This document shows, piece after piece, positions 11,301 through 23,300 of a DNA stretch of 64,000 nt. Source of the stretch: Chimonanthus salicifolius. Taxonomy: Eukaryota > Streptophyta > Magnoliopsida > Laurales > Calycanthaceae. The position numbers and the translations under genes were made by a program. Within the stretch, counting starts at the first letter, position 1. Every line of letters starts with the position of its first letter. The stretch is from the NCBI GenBank assembly GCA_013350335.1, contig CM023542.1, positions 2,852,001 through 2,916,000 of the forward strand, given 5' to 3'. Below the pieces are notes generated by a model. That model saw only the letters and a list, made by a program, of their open reading frames with translations, searched no databases and was not told where the DNA came from.

Positions 11301-14300
11301 AGATCCATAACAGAGAACCTCGAAGATTCGAAGATGACGCCGGAGTCCGATGATGAATGGTAACTTTGGCAAGGAATGGTAAAACGGAATAAGAATCCTC
11401 CTAAAATTTCTAGAAATCGGTTCTAGCCAATACCATGTAGAAAGTAATAATGGAAAAATGGAGAAGGAAGAGAGAAAATAATGGAGTCTGTATTGTATTG
11501 TGTATAAAACTGTAGGAGAGTACATGTATAAATAATAGACAAGGAGCTAATTGCAATGGCTAAAATGGAAATGAATCAAAGAATAATCAATTGCAATAAA
11601 TTACACAGCTTTCGAGTCAACTTTCCAAACTGGAATTATTCTGGTCAACTATGTCCAAAAGTGGGTCCCACATGTCAAGTATTCCCTGTAGTGGGTTCCA
11701 CAACGTAGACCCTTGAAGGAAGTCTTCCCTAGACTGTACAGGCAGCAAGGGATAAGGAGGCATTAGTTAGAGATCGGTATAGGTTGGAGGAAGGTCGAGC
11801 TCAGTGGCATATTGACTTTAGAAGAAAGCTTAGGATCTTTGAACATGAAAGCTTAGAAGGGTTGCAAACCCTACTGGGAGATTTCACATTGTCCAGTGAG
11901 GAGGAGAACAAATTAATTTGGACAGGGGAATCTTTCGGAGTCTTTTAAGTCAGATCGGTTGTGGAGAGGGTTATCAATATAAGCAATAAGGTATCTTGCT
12001 TAGCATGGAGGAACTTGGCTCCCCCAAGAGTACATGCCTTTGTGTGGAGTGTGCTACAAGGAAAGACACTTACCAGCCGAAGGAAGAGGCAAACCATTTC
12101 TTTTTAAAGTGCCATGTTGCGGGTCAATTGTGGACAAATTTCATTAATCTTATGGGAATTCCGTGGGTACTTGACAATAGCTACGAAGGTGTTATGCGAT
12201 CATGGTCCATTTCATGCCTCAACCCCAAAAGAAAGGTGGCCTGGAATACAATTCCTGTAGCGATCCTCTGGACTATTTGGAAGGAGAGGAATGCAAGAAA
12301 TTTTCAATCAAAGGAGTCAGAGGCTGCGGAGATTTTCCAGAAGGCCAAATGGAGATTGTGCACTTGGATCTTATCAGGGAAAGACTTCATAGGGTCCAAG
12401 ATAATGGATTTCTATCAGTCATGGGAGGGTTCTATGTCTGGAGTCTCTAAAAAGACTAAGAAATTGATCACCTGGTCCCTCTCACACCAAGGCCTTTTCA
12501 AGTTCAATGTGGATAGAGCTGGCTAGGGGAAAATCGAGTTCGGCTGGAATTGGCGGTGCCCTATGTGATCACATCGGGAAGCCATCAGTCGTCTTCCTAG
12601 AGTCAATAGGTAGGAGAGAATCTAACGAGGGGGAAATTTTTAGCATTAGGAGAGTCTTGACTATTTGGAATTCCCTAGGGTTAGGCAAACTTGTTATAGA
12701 AAGCGACTCGACAAATGCAGTCAAATGGGTCACGGGAGTGAAAAGATAGACCCCTGTGGAAACTAAGAACAGTGGTTAGGGAGATTAAGGCTCTACTCAT
12801 CGGCTGAGAAATATCTTTTTCTCAAGTTAGCAGATCGGGTAATGAAATTATAGACTTCTTCGCGAAACAGGGAGTTGATTCAGCAATCCATGGCATCTAC
12901 CATTTATGATTCAGAGGGATAGTGTTTTTGGAGATGGAATGTCTTTCTTTTGTACCTATGGTTTTATGATCATTTCGGTGCATGTGATACATTGTATTTT
13001 ATTCTTCTTTCTTGGGTTGGCACCTATTGAACCCATTTTTTTTCATTTATACCTCTTGTATTTTCATGCCTATTTTAATGAAAATCATTTTGTTACCGTT
13101 AAAAAAGAAAAACTTGGACTACAAAGGAAAATAATTTTCACCTACTTGGTGGGCTTGAAAAATTCCAGAAAAATAAGAACAATACAGTGGATGAAATTTG
13201 TAGCAGAGAACTTGTCAATTATGATTTGACAAATGTCGTCCGGAATTTAGCGATGAAAGTCACTTCGGTGATAAATTCTAGCAATGAACAATAACTCCGG
13301 CGAGGACCGGAAAAAAAAAAATTTAGAACTTGGCTTTGATGCCATGATGAAAATAAAGTGCAGAAAATATTGAGGAGAGAAAATGCTACTATTTCTTGTG
13401 TCAAACATTGTACAAATGACCTCTTTTCTAAACACATTATACAATAGAAAAAAGAAAGTTAACTCTCGTGCATAAAATAGTCTGAGAGACTATACAAAAG
13501 AATGAAACTCTTCTGCAAAAAGGAAGAGAGACACGTTCTTACTACAACATATAGTGCTTGTATTGGGCGAGGATCTAATCTAGGAATGGGTTTAGTTCTT
13601 GTAGGAATTCTATTGCATTTAACTTTTATCTTGGAACACACTGCCAATCTCATTGCCTTGATTGGGTTGCTTATATACTATTTTTTTATCTTTTGATTTT
13701 AACTTTCTACTTGAAAGAATAAGAATTTTTTTAGTGCTATGTTCTCAGTATGTGGATTAAAGAGGTGGTGATGGGATCTTGGACCTTAATGATTTGCTTT
13801 ATCCTATTTGTTTTAAGTTGCATGTGTCATTTAATAGCAAATTTCTGTTCTCTGTTACAATGTAATAATTTATATTTTTAAAGGAAAAGAAAAAGAAAAC
13901 AAAAATGTTCATGGTAATAAGAAACTAGTGAAGGGGATTTTATGTACAATTCAGGTTTTATCTTATCTAAAGAAAGATTGCTTGCTTTTAGGTAGAAGGT
14001 TATGGGAATCAAGGGCCTAAAGATTCAAATTCAGAAGAGGCGTTAACTTGGGCACAACCATTGTTGGCTTTTATGAAAGCAAACTTCCTTCCATTGAGTA
14101 ATTTTTTCCCTCTAAAATTAAATAATGGGATACTCTTGCTCTCTCTCCCTCCCTCTACACAGACACACACACACACACACTCTTTTAATATATATTAAAA
14201 TGTAAATTAGATTGTGATTGATTATGATTAGATTGTGATAGATTGTGAGAGATTATGCATATCTCTCAATTAGGAAATTAGGATCCGTAGTTATCTGTTT

Positions 14301-17300
14301 AGATATTGTGAGATATTTGGCTCTCATTCGACGGAATAAACAAAAGATAACACAGAAATATTAGAGTAATTTATTGTCTCTTCCATTTTCTAACTGTACA
14401 CTGATCCAACCTTGCAGCCTTCATCTCCAACTTTTGCTGAGATATCTGATCTCTTCCAAGTACCTGTGCAACTCAGATCTGAATCCCCTCAAATCTTCCC
14501 CTACTCGACAGCCTTCTATGGCTACTGCAGTGCTTGTCTTGGCCAGGTTTCTTCCTCTCTCTTTTGGCTCTCTCACTTGGATGACCGATTGTTATATGTT
14601 TATCATGTAGAAAATAATGAAGAAAAAAGAGGTAGAAGGAAAACGGAAACGGAATACAATACAGAGAAACATTTTTCTCTCCATTATCTTCTCTTTTATG
14701 TTTTCCTTCTACCTTGTTTTTCTTCATTATTTTCTACGTATCATCCCTCTAAGACCCTTTTCAAGATTGACACCATGGCCAACATGATCTCCATCTTCGT
14801 TGGTGTTGCTGTTGCTGCGCCCAATTTGACACCTGGGGCGTTCTCCTCCATTTGGGTGTTGTCTCCTTCGAAACCATTTACCTTGTCCTCATCCAGATCT
14901 TGCTCACCTCCAAGAGCATTACCCTCACATCTGCCTCCTCATCTCTCTCTACTAGATTCCACCACACCTACAATTTACCACCTTTGCTTCTTCATCTTTA
15001 TTTTCATTACAGTCTACTTGTTTGTGGTTTTGTTACTTAACTGGTTTCTTCAGTTACCTCTGTCACCCCACCCATGTTGTCACCACCTAGATCACCATCT
15101 TTGCTCAAGCTGCTTTGCCCGACTTTGCTACTTTGTGTCAACATTGGTGTCTCTGATTATTTGTTTGTTATTTTGCTGGTTTCTGACTGTTTCTTAGCAC
15201 CGGTCACCCTTGATTCCTTTAAGTCAGACCAACGCATTTTAAAATTTAGATTATATTTGGATTATGTCGTGTTCTATGTTTTCATTTTATCTGTGGTGGC
15301 CCCATCGTTGGTTCTGATGCTTGTCATTGTTACCGTTGCCATCGCCATCGTTCTCTTATCTTGCGGCTCTATCTATTCCCATTCTCGTCATCATCATCGC
15401 CAGTGATACTGTGTATTTGTTTGTGACCCAGTTTGGGTCATTTGTCTGTTGGATTTGATCGTTGTGGCAATGTTCGGTCCCTTTTTTATGCGGATTTGTC
15501 TGCTTCTGATGTCCAACTTTCATGTGTTTCGGATCTAGTTGCTTCTGTCTTCGATTGTGGGTCTATCCATTGAGATCATTGGGATCTGTCGATCTCATGC
15601 ACCAGAATGTCAATCTCTGTCTGCTTTTGTTCATCCATAGTTTACTTTACACACGTGACTCGTTGGTTATGCTATTGGCTTCATAGACACATCTCGACCG
15701 TTAATTTGGTTTCGCTCCATTAGATGGTGTCATTCGATCGTTGGATCATCAAGTTGAATAAGTTCAAACTCAAGTGGACTTTGAGGGGAATTGTTAAGGT
15801 AACTAAGATATAAATTAGATACTAGGAAATTAGGGAGTTATCTGTTTAGATATGGTGAGAGATTCATGATGTACTCTATATATTTGGCTCTCATTCAGTG
15901 GAATAAACAAAAGATATCACAGAGAAATATTATAGTAGATTTATTGTCTCTTTTGTTTTCTAACACATCCACCCACCCACCTATCTATCTCTATCTCTAT
16001 CTCTATCTTGGAGAAACTCTTTTGTTGATTTCATTTCTCCAAGATTTAGGCACACAACATGTGGTAGGGCTATTGGTTATTGTATAACTGTAATGCAAAT
16101 GGTGCCTCATGGAGTTGACTCTGGATCCTCTATGGACAAGTTTGTAAAGCAAACCTTATCGGCTCCAAATTGGGTTGGCCATATCAATCCCACTTCATGT
16201 AAGCATGTGAGTACAAATGGCATAAAATAACTCTCACCCACTACTTAGAAACTTTGGGCATGCTTACTAAAAATTCTAGTAGAATTATAGTTCCTTAAAA
16301 TTTACTTTTGGAAAATCCTTTTTAGTTTAAAATTTTAGACTTCTCACGATATCCATTTTCAAATGAGGTAGAGTTGTTGGGAATCAAGAGAGCTCTACTT
16401 CTTTGGTCTAGACATAGATCAGGTGACAAGATTCAATGAATGCAATTAGTTGGGCTAGTAGGAGAAAGAGTATTTCGGTGAATGCAATTAGTTGGGCTAG
16501 TGGGAGAAAAAGACTATCTTGTAGGTTGATCACGACGACAAGGGAGATTTAGGACTTGAGTTCTCAAATGAACGTCTCCTTTAGACATGTTAGGAGGACA
16601 ACTAATGGGGTTGTGGACTTCCTGCTAAACTAGGGGTGGAGAGAGAAGTCGGGCTTGTTGTTTTATGTAACTTTAGTCGAGATGACTGGGGCGACCTTTT
16701 GGATTTTAATTTGTATTCTGATCTTTTTGGCTTTGGGACAGAATACTTCACCCTACTCGTCTCTACTTCCTTTTTATTTTTTTAATAAATTTTTTGTTGT
16801 TACTGTTAAAAAAAAACACCCAACTTTAAGAATAGATTTTATAAATCTCTTGGAATTGAAATGTGGGATTTCATTAATCCCAACTCTAGAATTTTTGTTT
16901 CTCCAAACATAAAATATCAGGATTTGAAGTATGGTCCCAACAAATTCCAATACCACCCAAGAATTCTAGCAAACCAAATAGCTCTTTATGCGAACCCAAG
17001 TTTCAGTTCACCCTCAATTAGTGTCGACAAGTATTTTTCATGGATTTGTAGAATTTGCAAAATTGAAAAAGAAAATAAATGGAAAAGAGGAACATGTGAG
17101 TGAGGAGAATGTTCTGTTGTATCATTTCTCCCATTGACAGATAATTGTAGAGAAGATTACAAAATTATAGAAGAATCTTCCCTAAATTGGGGAAGTTACA
17201 ATCAATCAAAATGAATGAAAATCTGGTCAACTTTCTACAATTGATTATACACTAAGGCACCTAGGCGACATAAAATGGTATGCTTCATCACTCCTCCTCA

Positions 17301-20300
17301 AGGTGGGACTACAAGAGTGATTGAGGAATATGCTTGGGAAACATGTTGTCCAACTGATCCTTTAGACTTGACATGAGGCTTGACTCGTCACGAATGGAAT
17401 GTAAATTCATTTCAATGTGCTTGGTTTGTTTGTGAAAAACAAGATCTGATGCAATATGAATACTAGCTTGATTATCACACCCAAGAACCATTGAATCACA
17501 TAATGGGAATCCTAACTCAGTCATAATAGATTTCAACAGCTTAAGTTCACAAGTTTCATTTGCCATGACATGGTATGTGGCTTTAGCATTAGATTGAGCA
17601 ACCACAGATTGTTTATTGTGTGAAACCCGGACACCACCCAACTAGGTGTGGGATTTGTCCCACATCGACAGTTGGGTTGGGTGTGAAGGGATTTATTTGA
17701 GGGAAAGCCCCCTCTTCCCATGTGAGGCCTTTTGGGCCTGACCATGTGGGCCAGGGCCCAAAGCAAAACTGTGAGGGCATAGTGGGCCCAAAGCGGACAA
17801 TATCACACTGGGAAGTTGGTGTAGGGTCGTTACAAGTGGTATCAGAGCACGGTTCAACACTTGGACTGTGTGGGCCCTCTACCTCTGTGATGTGACAGAG
17901 CCGGGGACGGCTTTGGTCTTAAGGGGGGTGGATTGTGATACCCCAACACCACTGAATTAGGTATGGGATTTGTCCCACATCGACAGTTGGGTTGGGTGTA
18001 AAGGGGTTTATTTGAGGGAAAGCCCCCTCTTCCCATGTGAGGCCTTTTGGGCCTGGCCATGTGGGCCAAGGTCCAAAGAAAAAACCGTGAGGGCAGAGTG
18101 GGTCCAAAGCGGACAATATCACACTAGAGAGTTGGGGTAGAGTTGTTACATATTGCTTTTCCAGCTTACAAGATTACCAACAACACTAGCGTCGGGGGCA
18201 TTGAAAGTGGATTGTCTGAGAGAGTGTAAGAGGCATAAATTAGTTAAAAATGATGCCAGTAGGATCTTTCTGAACACATTCTTGAAATAAAAGATTGGTA
18301 AATTTTTGCTTAGGTGGTTCTAATTTCGTAATATGTAATAAGAGATTTCCTTGAGCATAGGGCATTCACAACGACCATGTGGAGTCCATGTAATTGGTCC
18401 ATTCCAAGTCTCTATACTTAATGGAGACTACCAAAAATCACTTTGATTGGATAAATCAAACCATATTTTTAAAGGCCACAAAAGTTTAAGATTTAAAAAT
18501 TATAATTAAACAAAAAAAAAATTGGGAGCTTAAAAAGCATGGCTTTATGAATTCAATCGAGATGATTTTTGGTGGGCCTCATGTCAAGGATACCTCTTTC
18601 CAACCCATTATATGAGATCCACTCTGGCCCCACATGGCCCTGTTCATGGCACTCGTATGGAACAATTTATTATACGCTATGTGCAAGCTAACACAGTACT
18701 TTTATACATACATGTCATATAGACTCCATTCATTAAATATATACACACTTTTATGTATGTGTATATATTATTTTCACTTTTCAATTAGAAGCATTGGTCT
18801 CACACTTAATGTTTTGCATAGCTCTTGTCAGTGGAGTTGCTTTAGGGCTTGCAGATCCAACTCTTGGTTGCTTGTGCCACAAGTATGGTTTGTCCAAATT
18901 CAGCACTTTTGGAATTTTTCTCATTTCAGGTAAGATGTTGAAATTATAATATTGTTTCATCCATAATCAGGCTATCCTTTTTTCTTTTTTCATTTTTATG
19001 GGTAATAAGCCTATTATCATGTAGGGCTCATGTTGCGGAGTGGAGAAATTGGTGCAGCGGCAAAAGCATTGCCTGTAGGAATGTTTGGCCTTGTATGACC
19101 TCTATTTCTTATGTGCCTTCCTATGTCATAGGTTATTTTTTTTGCAAGTTTGTTGCCTTTTTTTTTTTTTTTTTCTATTATATTAGGGGAAATGATCCTA
19201 TGCTATCATCCTGATGCGAGTTTCCATTAGGATGACGATATGCATCATTGATTTGAGTAGAACTGTATTGAATCGTTGAAGAAAACCTGTTGCGTACAAG
19301 GTGATGTAGGGTGCTCCATGTTTACTAGTGTAAGAAAACTTTTTTATTTTTGAATCAGTGAAAATAAAAAGATATATTAAAGATAGAAAACTCTGCCCCA
19401 TGCACCCATACACCCGAGTACCCTTCACAAATATTCAACAACTTCTTCGTCTCTCAATACATGCTTTTGCAAGAAAGTCCGAGACACAGTTAGCCATCTG
19501 CCTTATGTGTTTGAAATGAACTACTGTGTTCGTGTGCAGCTCCTTCATGTCCCTGACATGTAGCTGTATTCACAGAATTTAGCTTATTGTCCACCCGGTT
19601 TTTCTTTCTGTGGTAGTGTTGCACATGCTCAATTCTGCAAGTTTATGGGGTTGGTTATCCAGATTTATTATGTCATGAAACTGTAGTATTCAACTATTAT
19701 AAACCTTCTCTAGTCTCATGGTAAATTGATCAAACATTGCTTGCTGCAGTGTGATGTGGCTTGAAATGTGAGAGTCCATTAAGTTGCACTCAATGTACTA
19801 TAGATGTTATGTTTTGTGCTTATATGATTGTTGTTAGCATGTATAGAATTACCTTATGATGTATTGCTTTAGTTTTTTTTCATGAATGCGTGTATGTGTT
19901 CAAGAATATACTTTAATTGTGATTCGTTTCATGTGGTTAAATACTCTATCATTCCCATGGTAGATTGCTCAAATATTGCTTACTTCAATGAGGTGCATGA
20001 AACATGTAGTCCATTGAATTGCAATGAATACATTCTAGCTCTTTTTCACTTTATGTTTATGTGATTGTAATTCTTTACTTATGTTGCAGTGCTCGATTCT
20101 GTTCATTACTCCTTTATTTTCGAAGCTAATTTTGAAACTTCAGCTGGCACCTCGGGAATTTGTTACAGGTCTGTTGATTGCAAGGACTATAGAGTTTGTA
20201 GTAATGTTGAGAGGAGTGTCTTTATTGAAATTATTAGTACTAGATGTTTGTTGTGTTCTCCATTTTCTGTGACTGTGATATAACAGGGCTAGCAATTTTT

Positions 20301-23300
20301 TGCTGCATGCCAACAACCTTGTCAAGTGGAGTGGCATTGACACAGGTTTGCTAATCCTCTTGTACATGTCTTTCAACGTGTTTTATATTGGCTATTATTT
20401 ATAACTATGGGAAATGATTCTTGTTGCAGCTTGTTGGGGGGAATTCTGCGTTAGCACTCGCAATGACAGTTTTGTCCAACCTATTAGGCATTTTTGTTGT
20501 AAGTTCAACTCTTAGATTTAGTGTGCATTTGTAACTGTTTTAACTTATCTGTATGTCTTTTAGTCTCATCATCAAAACTGCCACTTCTGTTTGCAGCTGC
20601 TCGATCTCCTTTTTAATGAGACCATATTCCATCTTCCCACCACTTAGAATTTATAGAGTGCATTGGAATCCAAGATCGTTGCTTTGGTACCAAATGATGT
20701 AGGAGCAAGGTTTGAATAGATAGAACCTTAGAACGACAACTGAAAATTTTAGGACACTTTAAATCCAAATCCAAGGAATATGAAGACTAAGTCAAATAAA
20801 TTGGAGTAAATTTTAGAATTTAAATTCCCAATTAAAAGAGGGTTAGGGAACTGCTTCAAGATCCACCTAAAAAAGTAATCTGTAGGAAGTTAGACTCTAT
20901 TGAATAGAGGGAACTCCATAATCCACACTCTCACTCAAGTATGAACTCTCACTCTTGGGAAGAAATTCATACCTTCACTAAAGAACACTTCAAATGGATG
21001 ATCTACTCAAAGGAAGTCAACTGAATAAAAGAAAATTTGAATAATAAAGTAAAAGAATTCTTAGACCCTCTCCTTTGTAGGAAATTTAATTTTGTTGATG
21101 TACTTCTTTCTTTTGTTTTCCTTTGTTTTGTGTTTAAGTCTTTTAGACCCTCTCCTTTGTTTTTGCACTCTCTACTTTTATAATATAATAAATCTTTGTT
21201 ACTGCTCAAAAAAAAGAGTAAAAGAATTCTTAGGATAAAACTCAAGTAGAGTGGGAATCACAATAAGTCAATGGAATGCATTGCTATGGGCGACTAAGGC
21301 CCTTCTTTATACTTTTTTTTTGAGTGGTAACAAGTAGAATAAATTATATTAATGAAAAGAGATGGCAACGATGGGTCTAAAAGGCTTAAACCCAAGGAAT
21401 GCCAAAAAAGAAAAAGATAAAATACATCATTCCTCAAAAAAAATAACATCGTGTAAGCATGTCGGCGAATGTCTCCCACCTTAAGGGCTCTCAAAGGTGG
21501 AACACTTTGGTAATAGTGGAGTCCACTCCGTTCTTGGTAAAGAAGTTGGCTACTCCATTTGCTGATCTCTGGACCACAACAAAAGAAATCTCTCTACTTG
21601 AACAAAACTCCCTAATTTTCCTCACTATTGTGATAATTTTCTAGGGGGGTCTTTTTCGGCCCGATGCTCACTTAATCGCATTTGTAGTCCCCTTCGATGA
21701 TTAGTTTTCCCCCTCCCAGAGAAGACCATATGGACAAAGCTTTCTTAATATTGATAAGAGTTCTGTCATAAGTTCTGCCTAAGAAGACCATACTGAAGGC
21801 CTTTCTTTATACTTGTATTTTGAAGTTGGTTCATTGAACTTGGAATCCTACAAAGTAGGGGTGCTCCGTGCTCAAGCCTAGAATCTTTCCAAATATTGGT
21901 ATGTGCCATGTCATCAATTGTAACGACACCCTTATGCTTCAATTTTGTGACGACACATCATCATTAAAATATTCTCCACCAATAGATAAGGACACATAAG
22001 CAATAAAAATAAGAAAAAAACTAAAAGAATCCCTACGGTCTCTCATTGTCATAGGCGCCAATATGGGTTACCAATTTGGGGGAGAGAATCTTTCAATGAT
22101 GTGGGCATCACCTTCTCTCTTTATTCTTGGTTCCTTGCTGACCAAGTCCATGCAAATTAAAATTCTTGCAAGCAATTTTCCTCACTTGTTATTGCCTTGA
22201 TCTTTTACATTGATGGGAGCATGGTCCCACACATTTTAGTGTAAAATGAGTGTGGACCCATGTATCATAGCCTTGGGTCCTTTTATTTTATGATTTTCCT
22301 CTTGAAGCTCTCCAAATTGATGCATTTTTCAAGTCATCTAATTTCTCATATTAATCTAAGGCAATATTGAGAATGTGGTCCTCTATTTTTTCTAGATGCC
22401 CTGCATCAGAGAAGAACTCAAAAAGCCAATTTATATGGATTGATTAGTGGCTTTGATGATAGTAATGGTGGTGGTGGTGGTGGTGATTCTACATGAATAA
22501 AAACATATATAGAGCCCCTATGGCCTAATCTTGGTGTGTCTTAGGGGTAGTGGGCTCACCCGTGGGGGTTTTAGTAGGATTGTGTCCAAGTTTCCTACAC
22601 TTAAATCCAAAAAAAAAAACATATATAGAGGTTCTCATAGAATTGTCTTTTCATTTACAATTTGTTTAGTGCTGGCCGCCAGATATGGCCATCAAGATAT
22701 TGGTAAATGAGCGTCACATGAAAACATGGAAAAACACAAATCCCAGATAGTAAAGACGTGGTGGAGACTAGGTAGGGGAGAAGCCCATTGGGCCGTATCT
22801 TTCAGGATAAACTAAGGCTGGTGGTGGGAAGAGGAGACAAAACCCGCTTTTGGACAGACTTTATGGCTTGGAGAAAGACGTTTGAAAGACATCTACCCTA
22901 GGCTATATAGGATAGCCAGAGATAAACAAACCCTAGTCGAGGATCTCTACATAGCGAGACACAACACGATCTCGTGGCAACTGGATTTTCATAGAAACTT
23001 GAGAGTATTCGAACATGATAGCCTCGAGGAACTGAAAATGATGTTAGGGGAATTCCCTCTATCCGTCGAGGAAGAGGATGAAACGCTTTGGGTCGGAGAT
23101 TCCTTGGGAGCCTTTTCAGTCAAGTCACTGGCTGATTTGGCCCTTAATCATGAAAACGAGGAGGACCCTATATCGAGCCTAGCTTGGAGGGGGCTTCGTC
23201 CCCCAAGAGTGCAAACTTTCATGTGGTGTGCCCTAAAAGGGAAGGTTTTGTCTAGATCAGTCCTTAACAGAAGAGAGCTACTCAATTTAGATGATAACCT

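Larger units (their letters stand above)
20670..22080 (-). mobile_element. Probable LTR-element remnant hosting two LINE fragments, BASS4 intron 7
   Basis: At 20676-20695 the complement reads CATTTGGTACCAAAGC, which resembles an LTR end plus a degraded primer site. The following AT-rich sequence (to about 22080) has no coding similarity. Two clean LINE insertions lie in it (21065-21216 and 21314-21802). The outer boundary is not resolved. Confidence 0.3.

Noticed and set aside
17619..18150. TRIM considered as a Cassandra element
   Set aside because: Cassandra repeats carry a 5S rRNA-like segment; none is visible in these terminal repeats.
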